IMG/VR virus record: IMGVR_UViG_3300028024_000179
Location: 1-39,523 of that record
Direction: 5' to 3' (one strand)
From: a virus
DNA: 39,523 bases
The translations under genes were made by a program, and so were the position numbers. This document shows positions 1 to 8,281 of this stretch, piece after piece. The notes under the pieces were generated by a model. The model was given only the letters and a program-made list of their open reading frames with translations. It made no database searches and was not told where the DNA came from. Position 1 is the stretch's first letter. Every line of letters starts with the position of its first letter.

Positions 1-1257
1 TTATTTTTGGGCGGAAAAATTCGCGACGCGGACCGGCGCGGGCCGGACGGGAGATGGAGCGAATCCCTGGTACGGGTTCGGCTGGCTGGGGGCCTCGGGC
101 GCGAGGCGATGGAATCCATTCGCGTGCTCCATCCAGCGCCGTTGCGCCGCCGAGGAGATATGCGTGTAGTGGCGGCGCATTTTCTCGCTCACGTGTCCCG
201 CCCGCGCCATGATGATGTCGATCGGCACGCCCGCCTCAGCCAGGCGCGTGATCGCCGTATGCCGGCAGTCATAGCACCGGAACCAGGTGAGCCGCGAGGT
301 AGAGCGCACCTCGTTCCATTGCCGTTTGATGCCGCTCTCGGACATCGGCGCGGTGGGATCCCAGTCGATCGACGAGTTGCGCCGGGGAAACAGATAGTGC
401 CCCATGTCTCTCGCGCCCAGCATCCGCGCCCGCTCCAGCAGCCGCTCCAGCGCCCAGAGCACGTCCGCGCCCACCAACTCGATGGTGCGCGCGCGATGGA
501 TGTTTTTCGCGCTCTTGCGCGGGACGACGAGGACGCGCTGAAACAGATTGACGTCGCCCAGGCGCAGGCCGCGCAGCTCGTCGGTACTCATGCAGGTGGA
601 AAACGCAAGCAGCGAATACCAGTAGACGATATCCCAGCGGGTCTGCAGGCGGCTGACGTCGAGCCAGTGCTGCTGCTCCTCCGGCGTCAGCGCGCGCGGA
701 ATATCCTGCTCGTCATCGTCGATCAGCGTGTGCATCTCGTAGATCTCGCGCATCTGATCGGTCCAGCAGTCGACCTGCTGCAGCAGGTGGATCAGCAGGC
801 CCAGCTCCTGCCGCACTTTTTTCGCTTTGGCCGGGCAGGAGGTTTTCCCCCTGGCTGGAACCTCCACGCCGCCCACCCGGCGCGGCTTCGCATCCTGCGG
901 CCGGCGATAGCGAATGAACGGCTCCGCACCGCGCACGCGCGCCTGTTGATAGGCAATGATGTTCTCCATGCCGATCTCGCCGAGTTGCATGCCGCCGAAA
1001 AAGAGAGTGAGGGACGCGATGTATTGCCCGTAATCCTCCGCTGTCCTCTCCCGTATATACCGCGCGGACAGGGCACCTGGCCGTACATCGGTGATGGACC
1101 GCGACTGCAGCCAGCACTGGGCCGCAACCTCAAACAACGAACCAGCAGAAATCGACATCAGCAATTGAGCCCGCAATTCCCCACACAGGGGACAATCGAT
1201 GTGCCCCGGCGTGTGCCGTTTGGATTCGTCTAATTGAGCGCGATCATATGCAGCCAT
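1..1257 (-). CDS. int: Tyrosine site-specific recombinase (phage integrase), 418 aa
   Basis: Integrase of the tyrosine recombinase family, expected to join phage and host attachment sites. The C-terminal catalytic domain is clear: YDCRHTAITRLAEAG with Arg332, AGH with His355, and RRHYTHI with the nucleophile Tyr364. The segment that normally carries the first catalytic Arg reads CMSTDELRGLRLGDV, so Ser224 (codon AGT) stands where Arg is expected. The N-terminus has a single CPLC pair and an arm/core-binding-like region. Length is normal. The stop codon is the first three bases of the window, so an attachment site may lie just outside. The gene is divergent from the RHH genes and separated from them by two inverted repeats. 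The family is certain; activity is doubtful. Confidence 0.93.
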   Translation of the reverse strand: MAAYDRAQLDESKRHTPGHIDCPLCGELRAQLLMSISAGSLFEVAAQCWLQSRSITDVRPGALSARYIRERTAEDYGQYIASLTLFFGGMQLGEIGMENIIAYQQARVRGAEPFIRYRRPQDAKPRRVGGVEVPARGKTSCPAKAKKVRQELGLLIHLLQQVDCWTDQMREIYEMHTLIDDDEQDIPRALTPEEQQHWLDVSRLQTRWDIVYWYSLLAFSTCMSTDELRGLRLGDVNLFQRVLVVPRKSAKNIHRARTIELVGADVLWALERLLERARMLGARDMGHYLFPRRNSSIDWDPTAPMSESGIKRQWNEVRSTSRLTWFRCYDCRHTAITRLAEAGVPIDIIMARAGHVSEKMRRHYTHISSAAQRRWMEHANGFHRLAPEAPSQPNPYQGFAPSPVRPAPVRVANFSAQK

Positions 1258-1269
1258 GCGACACCTGTC

Positions 1270-1316
1270 GAGTACCCTTTGGTACTCTAAGAGACGCCGA
1301 TGAGGTGTCTCTTAGA
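1270..1316. promoter_or_regulatory. Two adjoining inverted repeats between integrase and RHH genes
   Basis: GAGTACC (1270-1276) and GGTACTC (1281-1287) form one inverted repeat. TCTAAGAGAC (1286-1295) and GTCTCTTAGA (1307-1316) form a second with perfect 10-base arms and an 11-base spacer. They share two bases. The position between divergent genes suits an operator for a ribbon-helix-helix regulator or integrase arm sites. No T-run follows either, so a terminator is less likely. Confidence 0.55.
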
Positions 1317-1344
1317 TACACAACGCTGCCAATAGCATGGCCAC

Positions 1345-1506
1345 ATGACCAAAATGCAGCACACCACCCTGCGGCTCAGCAGCGTCCAGATCCGCCAGGT
1401 CAACCAGCTCGCGCAGAAGCTGCAGCTCGATCGCGCCAACGTCATCCGACTCGCCATTGCACGCCTGGCCGAGGCCGAAGGCATTGTGATTCCGCACCGC
1501 TCCTGA
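1345..1506 (+). CDS. Small ribbon-helix-helix DNA-binding protein, 53 aa
   Basis: Begins MTKMQHTTLRLSSVQIRQVN and ends IVIPHRS. A short beta-strand-like stretch (TTLRLS) is followed by two helices (VQIRQVNQLAQKL and RANVIRLAIARLAEA), the plan of Arc/MetJ/CopG-type ribbon-helix-helix repressors, which bind DNA as dimers of dimers. No strong Shine-Dalgarno sequence precedes ATG 1345, and the ATG three codons on (1354) is an alternative start. It lies 29 bases after the inverted repeats at 1270-1316, its likely operator. It may control the integrase, the moron block or itself; this is inferred from position. Confidence 0.65.
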   Translation: MTKMQHTTLRLSSVQIRQVNQLAQKLQLDRANVIRLAIARLAEAEGIVIPHRS

Positions 1507-1668
1507 GATGACCTGCCGGCAAACTACCCACGTATCTACTTCGCCAACAAAAATGCAGCGCAGGTAACATGTACCCCCTTTTGCACTGGATTGCAATACA
1601 TTTCCGATATTTTTTCTTGCGCAGCGGAGGAGGATTGACTACATTGGGTGTCCCAACAGGAGACACAC

Positions 1669-1851
1669 ATGGCGGCAGGCGAGCAAAAAACACCATCCAA
1701 ACGAAACGAACGGGCGCAGGCGCGCACTATCAGCCTGCGACTGCAGGGACCGCAGCTGGCCGCGCTCGATCGCCGCGCGGAGCGCATGGGCATGACGCGC
1801 AGCGCCGTGATCCAGATGGCGCTGGCGTTGTTTTTGCAGAAGGAGTTATAG
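1669..1851 (+). CDS. Ribbon-helix-helix DNA-binding protein, 60 aa
   Basis: After a basic N-terminus, RTISLRLQGPQLAALDRRAE and MTRSAVIQMALALFLQ give the beta-strand plus two-helix RHH fold, with the typical 'G(M)TRSAVIQ' second-helix start. ATG 1669 is preceded by AGGAG (1658-1662), six bases upstream. A GTG at 1648 lies before that site and is less likely. The inverted repeat GTGTC/GACAC (1648-1652 and 1662-1666) overlaps the ribosome site and could serve autoregulation. This is a second RHH gene after 1345-1506, not closely similar to it. It is followed 16 bases later by the membrane protein gene. Confidence 0.75.
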   Translation: MAAGEQKTPSKRNERAQARTISLRLQGPQLAALDRRAERMGMTRSAVIQMALALFLQKEL

Positions 1852-1867
1852 AGAGAGGAGCTGCAGG

Positions 1868-2368
1868 ATGGGCGCGACTACGGGCAGGATGATCCGGTGT
1901 TCGGCGTGCGGTGCGGAGGTGGCTCCAGGCACGGAGTATTGCAGCGGCTGCGGCCTGAGACTCGCCGCCTATGCGGTGCCGGTGGTGGCGCGGCAGCGAA
2001 GAGGTCTGCCGATCCTGCTCTGGATCGCCATCTTTGCCGCCGGGCTCTACTGCCTGAGCTACTTCCTATATCAATCGGATGAGCATGCCCATGAGGCGCA
2101 TCGTGCGGCGCTGCTGGTAGCCCTGCACGATGGCTCGCTGGCCACGCCGGAGGCATTCCAGCGGAGCTGCGGCCAGGCCGACGCGATCGCCACAACGCCG
2201 CTGCGGCAGGGGCCTGTCCTGGAGTATCGCGGGCTCAATCTGGCGGTGGCATTTTCCGGCCGCGATGTACTGTTCGCCGATCGCGATCGCCTGCTGACCC
2301 GCTCGCATCCGATCTGGCTGCCGGCGGACAATAGCGCGATCGAGCCGCACTGCTCCACATCGCGATGA
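1868..2368 (+). CDS. Zinc-ribbon membrane protein of unknown function, 166 aa
   Basis: The N-terminus has a zinc ribbon (CSACGAEVAPGTEYCSGCG, four cysteines). One transmembrane helix follows (ILLWIAIFAAGLYCLSYFLY, about residues 50-69), then a probable extracytoplasmic domain of about 95 residues. A GAGAGGAG ribosome site precedes ATG 1868. The stop overlaps the start of the acyltransferase gene by four bases, so the two are probably co-translated. I recognise no family for the C-terminal domain. In a lysogen it may act at the envelope together with the acyltransferase. Confidence 0.6.
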   Translation: MGATTGRMIRCSACGAEVAPGTEYCSGCGLRLAAYAVPVVARQRRGLPILLWIAIFAAGLYCLSYFLYQSDEHAHEAHRAALLVALHDGSLATPEAFQRSCGQADAIATTPLRQGPVLEYRGLNLAVAFSGRDVLFADRDRLLTRSHPIWLPADNSAIEPHCSTSR

Positions 2369-3447
2369 ATCGCATCCCCACTCTCGACGGCTGGCGTGGC
2401 GTCGCCATTCTGCTGGTGCTGATCGATCACGCGATCTGGGGAATTACCGGAGCAAACCCACTCGGGCGAGTGAGCCAGCACGGAGTTGCAATTTTTTTCG
2501 TCCTGAGCGGCTACCTCATCACCTCGCGATTCTGCGAGGAGTTCGACAGGACAGGCAAGCTCGATCTTGGGCGCTTCTATGCACGCCGATTCTTCCGCCT
2601 CATGCCCGCTGCGTGGCTCTATCTCGCAATCGTCGGCGTGGTCCTTCTCAGCCAGGGATTTTTCTATACGCGGCGCGAACTGCTCGGCAGCCTGCTATTT
2701 TTTCGCAATTTCATCTACAACGAGGGAACCAGCCTCACCGGCCATTTCTGGTCCCTCTCACTCGAGGAGCAGTTTTACCTGACCTGGCCAGCGGTTTTGC
2801 TGTTCGCAGGATTCAAGCGTGCGCGCTGGATCGCCGGCGCAGCGATTGTGCTGCTGGTCGCCTATCGTTTCAGCCAGCGCGACACGCTGCTGGCACTGCC
2901 GCTGTGGGCGACGTTTCGCACCCAATTTCGCGCGGATGGATTGCTGATCGGATGCCTCGCCGCGCTTCTCCTGCCGGGCCTGTCGAGGCGGTTTCAACCA
3001 TGGATGATATGGCCGCTCCTGCTCGCATTCGGATTCTGCCTGCATCGCTACGATCAGATTATCCCTGCCGGCGAGTCTCTCATCATCGCGCTCCTGCTGC
3101 ATGCGACCACGCTGTTTCCACAGACCATCGCGGCCCGGCTTCTCAGCTGGAGAGCGCTGACCTTTCTCGGCGCGATCTCCTATTCGCTCTACCTGTGGCA
3201 GCAGCTCTTTCTCCTCACGCGAGTGACGCATCCCCTCGATAGCCTGGTCCCGATCGCGCTGCTCTTCGCGATCGCAATTCTCAGCCATTTCTACCTGGAG
3301 CTGCCATTGATCCGCCTCGGGAAAAACCTCAGCCCTTCGCGAGCATCACGATGCTCATCTCCGCGCTCGTCGTACTCAGCGACGAGTCCGCATAGGCGTA
3401 CATCTCGATCGTCGAGCCCTGCGATAGGTGAACCACCCGCACGTTGA
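2365..3447 (+). CDS. Acyltransferase-3 family membrane protein (OafA/YrhL type), 360 aa
   Basis: Integral membrane acyltransferase that in this family acylates surface polysaccharides. It opens with the family signature RIPTLDGWRGVAILLVLIDH, containing the conserved Arg and His, and has GHFWSLSLEEQFYLTWP near residue 130. About ten hydrophobic segments follow. Start ATG 2365 overlaps the preceding stop. The natural family ending is at about LELPLIRLGKNL (near 3330). The last 35 or so residues (SPSRASRCSSPRSSYSATSP and on) are Ser/Arg-rich and are read from the antisense of the tail fibre gene, with which it converges and overlaps by 119 bases. Probable role: O-antigen modification, i.e. lysogenic conversion or exclusion of related phages. 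Confidence 0.85.
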   Translation: MNRIPTLDGWRGVAILLVLIDHAIWGITGANPLGRVSQHGVAIFFVLSGYLITSRFCEEFDRTGKLDLGRFYARRFFRLMPAAWLYLAIVGVVLLSQGFFYTRRELLGSLLFFRNFIYNEGTSLTGHFWSLSLEEQFYLTWPAVLLFAGFKRARWIAGAAIVLLVAYRFSQRDTLLALPLWATFRTQFRADGLLIGCLAALLLPGLSRRFQPWMIWPLLLAFGFCLHRYDQIIPAGESLIIALLLHATTLFPQTIAARLLSWRALTFLGAISYSLYLWQQLFLLTRVTHPLDSLVPIALLFAIAILSHFYLELPLIRLGKNLSPSRASRCSSPRSSYSATSPHRRTSRSSSPAIGEPPAR

Positions 3448-4747
3448 TCGAGCCATTGCGTTTCACAGCCGTGACGAACCACGAGAACCACGAGCCGTCG
3501 ACCGCCGTGGAGTTTGCTCCCTGCCCGTAGCTCACGCCCGATGTCGCGTTATCGACAATGCGCAGCTTCGTCGTAATCATGTAGGTGCCGGAGATCGGAA
3601 TCGTATATTGATTCGTCGAGGAGTTCCATCCATTATTGTTATCCGCGACGACCGTCCCAAACGTAATTTTGCTGAACGCATTCGAGACCGATTGCGTGCT
3701 GCTATCCGTCACATCCAGCACCACCGATTGCGGCACGCCGATCATCACCACGACTGCCTGAAAATAGCCAGTGCCTGGCGAGCTATAACTGAAGTTAGGC
3801 GAGACCGTTCCATTGCTGGTGGCAGCTTCCAGGTAGAGACAGCCCGAAGCCCCCGCCCCGTCGTTTGCCGTTTTCTGCAGCGTGCCGCGATCGACCGTAT
3901 CGGTCGAGGCACCGCGATTCATCGTGAAATACAAAATGGAACTGCCGGAGGATACGGAGGCACTCGGACCCGCGACCGGAGAGGTGAACGCCCCTCCAAA
4001 TTGAGCGACGTATGCGTTGTTGAACGCTACAGTGCCGGCGCTGATATACGCGGCGAGCGCCACCACTCCCTCTCCCGATCCGATGAACGTCGCGGTGACC
4101 GATCCCGCGGTGATGTCGCTCGCACTCAGGATTTTGTACGCGACAAATCCATTGACGTAGGACAACCCGGATTCCTGACTCGCGAACGTCCACGGAGATC
4201 CGGACAGAGAACTCAGGCTCTGCCAGTGGCCACCGCAACACACAATGAAATCGCCGGCCAGCGCTCCCGACGGGAGAGAAACCGCGACGGAGGTGGTGGT
4301 CGTCGTGGCGATCGCAGTCCCGCGCAGCGTCGGAATGGTGCTGCCACCACCACCACCGCCCGTTCCATTTGCCGCCGCAGTGACGCGCCCCTTGGCGTCC
4401 ACCGTGATATTCGCGCTCGTGTAGCTGCCAGCAACTACTCCCGAGGAGGCAAGGGTCGCCGCGGCGCTTCCAGGCCCGCTGGCCGTGACGTCGCCCGTCA
4501 GCGCAGTAATCGCGTTGCCTGTCGCTGCGCTGATTTTGCCAGTAGCGTCGACGGTGATGGTGGATCCATCGGGCTGGACCGCGCCCAGAGCCACAGCGGT
4601 AGCCGCAGGCACGTTCGCGGAGGTTGGGTTAACCGGCCAGCCGGTAGCAGGATCGGTGCCCGTGCTCGTGCCCTTTTGCCAGCGCACATTCACCGCGGCC
4701 GCCGGCGCTGCCGGCGTGGTGTTGTTCAGATTTACGATCTCCGACAT
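3329..4747 (-). CDS. Tail fibre/receptor-binding protein with C1q-like C-terminus, 472 aa
   Basis: Last gene of the tail operon. The N-terminal third is made of fibre-type repeats (TGDVTASGPGSAAATLA, ITVDAKGRVTAA) common at the ends of phage tail fibres, followed by a poly-Gly linker (residues about 129-134). The middle is beta-rich. The final 130 residues (VVLDVTDSSTQSV, ISGTYMITTKLRI, GSTIEMYAYADSSL) resemble a C1q/TNF-like trimeric jelly roll. It abuts the tail tip gene (TAAATG junction). Its 3' end converges with the acyltransferase gene. Receptor binding is inferred from domain type and position. Confidence 0.8.
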   Translation of the reverse strand: MSEIVNLNNTTPAAPAAAVNVRWQKGTSTGTDPATGWPVNPTSANVPAATAVALGAVQPDGSTITVDATGKISAATGNAITALTGDVTASGPGSAAATLASSGVVAGSYTSANITVDAKGRVTAAANGTGGGGGGSTIPTLRGTAIATTTTTSVAVSLPSGALAGDFIVCCGGHWQSLSSLSGSPWTFASQESGLSYVNGFVAYKILSASDITAGSVTATFIGSGEGVVALAAYISAGTVAFNNAYVAQFGGAFTSPVAGPSASVSSGSSILYFTMNRGASTDTVDRGTLQKTANDGAGASGCLYLEAATSNGTVSPNFSYSSPGTGYFQAVVVMIGVPQSVVLDVTDSSTQSVSNAFSKITFGTVVADNNNGWNSSTNQYTIPISGTYMITTKLRIVDNATSGVSYGQGANSTAVDGSWFSWFVTAVKRNGSINVRVVHLSQGSTIEMYAYADSSLSTTSAEMSIVMLAKG

Positions 4748-7700
4748 TTATGCTCCGTTGACCTGGAAGCCCTGGCCGCCGCCGCCGGCACTGGCGGCCG
4801 CGCCCGTGGGCGTGTAGCTGTACACGACGACATCGGCGAGCGATTGCAGGCCGCCGCCAAAGGAATTAAAGCTGCAGATTTTAAACTTGAGAGTCTTGCC
4901 GATCCAGGTTGGATCCATCGTCAATTTCAGCAGCCCGCTGCCATCCGGAGAGAGGAACGCGAACCGGCTGCCCAGCGGATGGTCGACTCCGGCGCCCGTC
5001 GCAGGCGCGGCATAGACTGCGCGGCGGAGCTTGTTCCCCGTCCCCGTCGCCTGCAGCGTGTATTTGTTGGCCGCGGTCAGCGTGGCCGCGGCATAGCTCA
5101 TCAGCTCGTACGCGATGGCATAGGATCCCCCGCCCGCGATATAGCAAGGGTAGAGAAAATTGTCCTCGTCGCTCACCTGGTAGCTGAGCAGCGTTCCCGC
5201 CGACTCGGTGAGATCGAGCGCGAGATTGTTCACCGTATCTGGATCGGCGGCCGCGGGCCAGTCGGCAGTGCTCACGCCGGTGATCGCGCTCGCCGTCAGT
5301 GGATCGCCGACCGGGTTGTAGGAGCTGCCCCCATCGGTCGACAGAAACACCTGGGCGCCGCCGTAGTTCGCCGCCGGCGACGAGACCGCCAGCCAGAGCT
5401 GCGCCTGGGCGGCGTTGCCATAGAGCCGCGGCACCGGCTCGAAAATCACCGGGGCATTCACGTTGCCGGCGCTGGCATTGGTGTCCACCGTGTTCTGCGT
5501 GGGCGTGGTGGCCGCGAGCAGATCGGGAGAGCACATGCCATAGACGAAGGGCTCCGCCTCGCAGCGCAGCGATCCATCCTGTTCCTCGGCCGTGCTGGTG
5601 ATCCGCACCGGCACCTGGACGATGGATGCCGCGCGATCGGTGACCGTGACCAGATCCATGGGCGCGAGCAGCGACCACCTGGAGTTGACCGTAAACACAT
5701 AGGTATCGCCGCCGAACTGTTTGCGCCGCGCCTGGATTGCCAGCAGTTTGCGCGCGATCGCGGCATCCTGCACCGCATTGTTCACCACCGGATCCGCCTT
5801 GCGCACGCCATAGAGCGCGATGGCCGCGGCCTCCGGCTGCTGCACCACGACGGGCGCATAGTTCGCCGCGCGGGAGATGCATTGCATCTGCAGCACATTG
5901 GGCTCATCGATGCGCGAGACGGTGGTGAGCTGGACGGGCGGCCCGCTGCCGACGAAATCGCCATTGTCGGCATCGAGCGCGGCGACCGGCCCGGAGGCCG
6001 TGGGCGCGGTATAGTTTGCGCCGTTGCCCGCCGTCGACTGCTCCGCGTAGGGAAACGAATACAGTTTGCTGCCGAGATAAACGGGCGCGGCATTGGCGGC
6101 GGCATAGAGCGTTTTGAGCCACTCACCGGCCGCCTGCTGCGCGTTCATCAGCAGCGAGCCCCAGAGCCCGTAGGCGCGGCACTGCCGGCGCACACTGTCG
6201 AGCGAGGGCAGGTCGAGGAAATCGCCCAGCGGCCGCGGCCCAGGCGCAGGATCGACCGCTTTGAAGGCGAGCATGCAGATGCCATCGGGCGCGCGCGCGC
6301 CGGGCTCGACAAACGTATAGCTGCCGCCGCTGCGCACCTGGCGCTGATGAATATGCTGTCCGCTGGCGGGCATCTGCCCGGAGAAATTGACCCGCGTCAG
6401 ACAATCCCACTGCGCGACCACGGGATTGGTGATGATTGTTCCGCCGCCGTTCTGATAGAGTCCGATGGCGAGCAGGTAGGCCGGCAGATCCTGCAGGTTG
6501 GTCGTCGTCCCCGTCACCCGCGCTGCGCTGCCCACCGCGACCGAATCCAGAGTATCGACTCCCGCCACCTCGAGCAGCGTGGTGCTCCAGCTGTAGCTCT
6601 GCCCGGTGACGGTGACGGTGTTCGCGCCCGAGGCCGCGCATTTGGCGTACCACACCTGGTAGCCTGGCGTGCCGGAAAACACCGGCGTCCAGACGTTGCC
6701 CGCGGTATCGCTGATGCTCATCGCACCCACGCCGCCGTTGGCGATGACGACGAGAAAATTTCCCGCAGTATTCGGCTGGTTGTAGGGGATCGGCGCGAGG
6801 GTGAACGCCTCCGTGCTGGTCTCCGATTTCTGCTGCACGCATCCCGGCAGGTCGTAGCAGGAGAGCCCGCGTTCGAGCGGCGTATAGGCCGTGCCGGAGC
6901 CGATCGCGGCCTGGGTGATGCCGCTCTTGACCACATCCTCGATGATGTCGGCGAAATCGCAATCCCCGCTGGGGTAGATGCCGAACTTGCCCCGCACCTC
7001 GCAGAGCAGATGCGGAATCGCGGCGCTCGATCCGAGGTCGAGACTCGAGCTGCCCATGCCGGCAAACTGGGGATAGACGATCTGCTGCGCCGCCAGGCCC
7101 GCATCGGAATATTCCGTCCCCGAGCCGAGCTGGCTCTCAAACGCCAGGCGCAGGCGCTGCTGCGGCGGCTGGTAGCTGGTCGCCGCTTTGAGCCGCGCAT
7201 AGTAGATGTTGATGTTGCCGGTCACGAACGCGCCGCCGGCGTCATATTGCAGGGTCGCGCCATAGCTCGGCTGCCAGCGATAGCAGTGCGGCCAGTAGCG
7301 GAATGCGGCATTGAACGTGGGATCGGGGCCCTGCTCCAGCTCGTTCCACATCGGGATTTCGTAACTGCCGGTGAGCGTGACGCTGCCCTGACCGCCGTAA
7401 TCGTTGAACGTGACGTTATAGGTCACCGTGCGCGTGACCGCGATGACTGCGTAGAAATGCGCGTCGCTCACCGTCCACGAGCTGCCGCTCTGCACCGCGA
7501 AATCGAGCGGATAGAGATGGCCATTCGACCACATCTGCAGCACGCCCATGAGCGGGTTGTGCCCAATGCAGAAATCGACATTCTCGACGTAGGCCGTGAT
7601 CCCCTTTTTCATTTGTTTCAGTTTTTTCGTGCTGCCGCCGCGGCGCAGGTTGGCCGCCCAGATGGCGAGCAACGCCGATTGCGTCTGCCCATAGATCTGC

Positions 7701-7783
7701 GGGATGGTGCTGCCGTAGGTGGAGGACTGCAGCAGCGAGCCCAGCGCGGTGGGACGGGTGGTGGATTGCGATTTTCCCTGCAT
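4748..7783 (-). CDS. Tail tip/host-specificity protein, 1011 aa
   Basis: Large tail-tip (gpJ/baseplate hub-like) protein. The N-terminus TALGSLLQSSTYGSTIPQIY is typical of siphophage tail-hub proteins. The middle contains hub-like beta domains (TVSRIDEPNVLQMQCISRAA, PMDLVTVTDRA) and the C-terminal part has fibronectin-like beta segments. It lies between the NlpC/P60 gene and the fibre, the standard place in lambda- and gene-transfer-agent-like tails. It probably caps the tail, holds the fibre and opens the tail tube at infection. The assignment rests on size, order and sequence style, not a single diagnostic motif. Confidence 0.8.
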   Translation of the reverse strand: MQGKSQSTTRPTALGSLLQSSTYGSTIPQIYGQTQSALLAIWAANLRRGGSTKKLKQMKKGITAYVENVDFCIGHNPLMGVLQMWSNGHLYPLDFAVQSGSSWTVSDAHFYAVIAVTRTVTYNVTFNDYGGQGSVTLTGSYEIPMWNELEQGPDPTFNAAFRYWPHCYRWQPSYGATLQYDAGGAFVTGNINIYYARLKAATSYQPPQQRLRLAFESQLGSGTEYSDAGLAAQQIVYPQFAGMGSSSLDLGSSAAIPHLLCEVRGKFGIYPSGDCDFADIIEDVVKSGITQAAIGSGTAYTPLERGLSCYDLPGCVQQKSETSTEAFTLAPIPYNQPNTAGNFLVVIANGGVGAMSISDTAGNVWTPVFSGTPGYQVWYAKCAASGANTVTVTGQSYSWSTTLLEVAGVDTLDSVAVGSAARVTGTTTNLQDLPAYLLAIGLYQNGGGTIITNPVVAQWDCLTRVNFSGQMPASGQHIHQRQVRSGGSYTFVEPGARAPDGICMLAFKAVDPAPGPRPLGDFLDLPSLDSVRRQCRAYGLWGSLLMNAQQAAGEWLKTLYAAANAAPVYLGSKLYSFPYAEQSTAGNGANYTAPTASGPVAALDADNGDFVGSGPPVQLTTVSRIDEPNVLQMQCISRAANYAPVVVQQPEAAAIALYGVRKADPVVNNAVQDAAIARKLLAIQARRKQFGGDTYVFTVNSRWSLLAPMDLVTVTDRAASIVQVPVRITSTAEEQDGSLRCEAEPFVYGMCSPDLLAATTPTQNTVDTNASAGNVNAPVIFEPVPRLYGNAAQAQLWLAVSSPAANYGGAQVFLSTDGGSSYNPVGDPLTASAITGVSTADWPAAADPDTVNNLALDLTESAGTLLSYQVSDEDNFLYPCYIAGGGSYAIAYELMSYAAATLTAANKYTLQATGTGNKLRRAVYAAPATGAGVDHPLGSRFAFLSPDGSGLLKLTMDPTWIGKTLKFKICSFNSFGGGLQSLADVVVYSYTPTGAAASAGGGGQGFQVNGA

Positions 7784-7792
7784 AGTGTCTGC

Positions 7793-8281
7793 CTAGCCGA
7801 ACGGGTTGAACACGTCCATCTCGCGATAGCCGGTGAGCGGATGCTGCGTCAGATCGGTCTCCTGCACGCGATCGTCGGCGGCATGGATGCCGAGCGGCCA
7901 TGCGGTGACGATCGCGCCGTGGTTGTGGATCCTGCTGCCCGCCACGCGGAACAAAACCAGGTCGCCGGGCCGAGGCTGGGCATCGCCACGGCAGAGCGTC
8001 TCCGCCACCTGGCGCGCGTGCCGCATCAGCCGCAACAGATAACGCTCGCTGCTGGCGTGACAGAACCAGTCGTGACTGTAGATGCCAAGATCCTGTAAAT
8101 CCTCCGCCGCGGCCGCGCCGATCTCGATCAGGTATTCGGCGAGCAGCGTGGCGCAATCGCATCCAGCGCCGCGTACACGGCCCCGCAGCACGTAGGGCGT
8201 GCCAATCCATGCCCGCGCACACACGATGGCCTCTGCGCGGCACTGCGGCGTATCAGACAGCGGTCTGTGGACTGGGCACAT
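7793..8281 (-). CDS. NlpC/P60 cell-wall peptidase, tail-associated, 162 aa
   Basis: Cysteine peptidase of the phage NlpC/P60 type, which cleaves peptidoglycan stem peptides during DNA entry or tail assembly (gpK-like). The core AIVCARAWIGTPYVLRGRVR is followed by GCDCATLLAEYLIEIG with the catalytic Cys, and RIHNHGAIVTAW carries the catalytic His. The frame stays open upstream to 8464, but that stretch overlaps the DUF2163 gene and looks non-protein-like, so the start is placed at ATG 8281. ATG 8305 is an alternative. Neither has a strong ribosome site. It overlaps the upstream gene by 29 bases. Confidence 0.85.
   Translation of the reverse strand: MCPVHRPLSDTPQCRAEAIVCARAWIGTPYVLRGRVRGAGCDCATLLAEYLIEIGAAAAEDLQDLGIYSHDWFCHASSERYLLRLMRHARQVAETLCRGDAQPRPGDLVLFRVAGSRIHNHGAIVTAWPLGIHAADDRVQETDLTQHPLTGYREMDVFNPFG

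Noticed and set aside
1507-1668. A promoter in the gap between the two RHH genes.
   Set aside because: TTGCAC and AT-rich stretches are present but no well-spaced -35/-10 pair; nothing firm beyond the GTGTC/GACAC repeat at the ribosome site.
3428-8098. A 1556-codon open frame on the plus strand opposite the tail tip gene.
   Set aside because: Arg/His-rich, without protein-like motifs, and exactly antisense to well-supported tail genes. GC-rich codon use leaves such frames open by chance.
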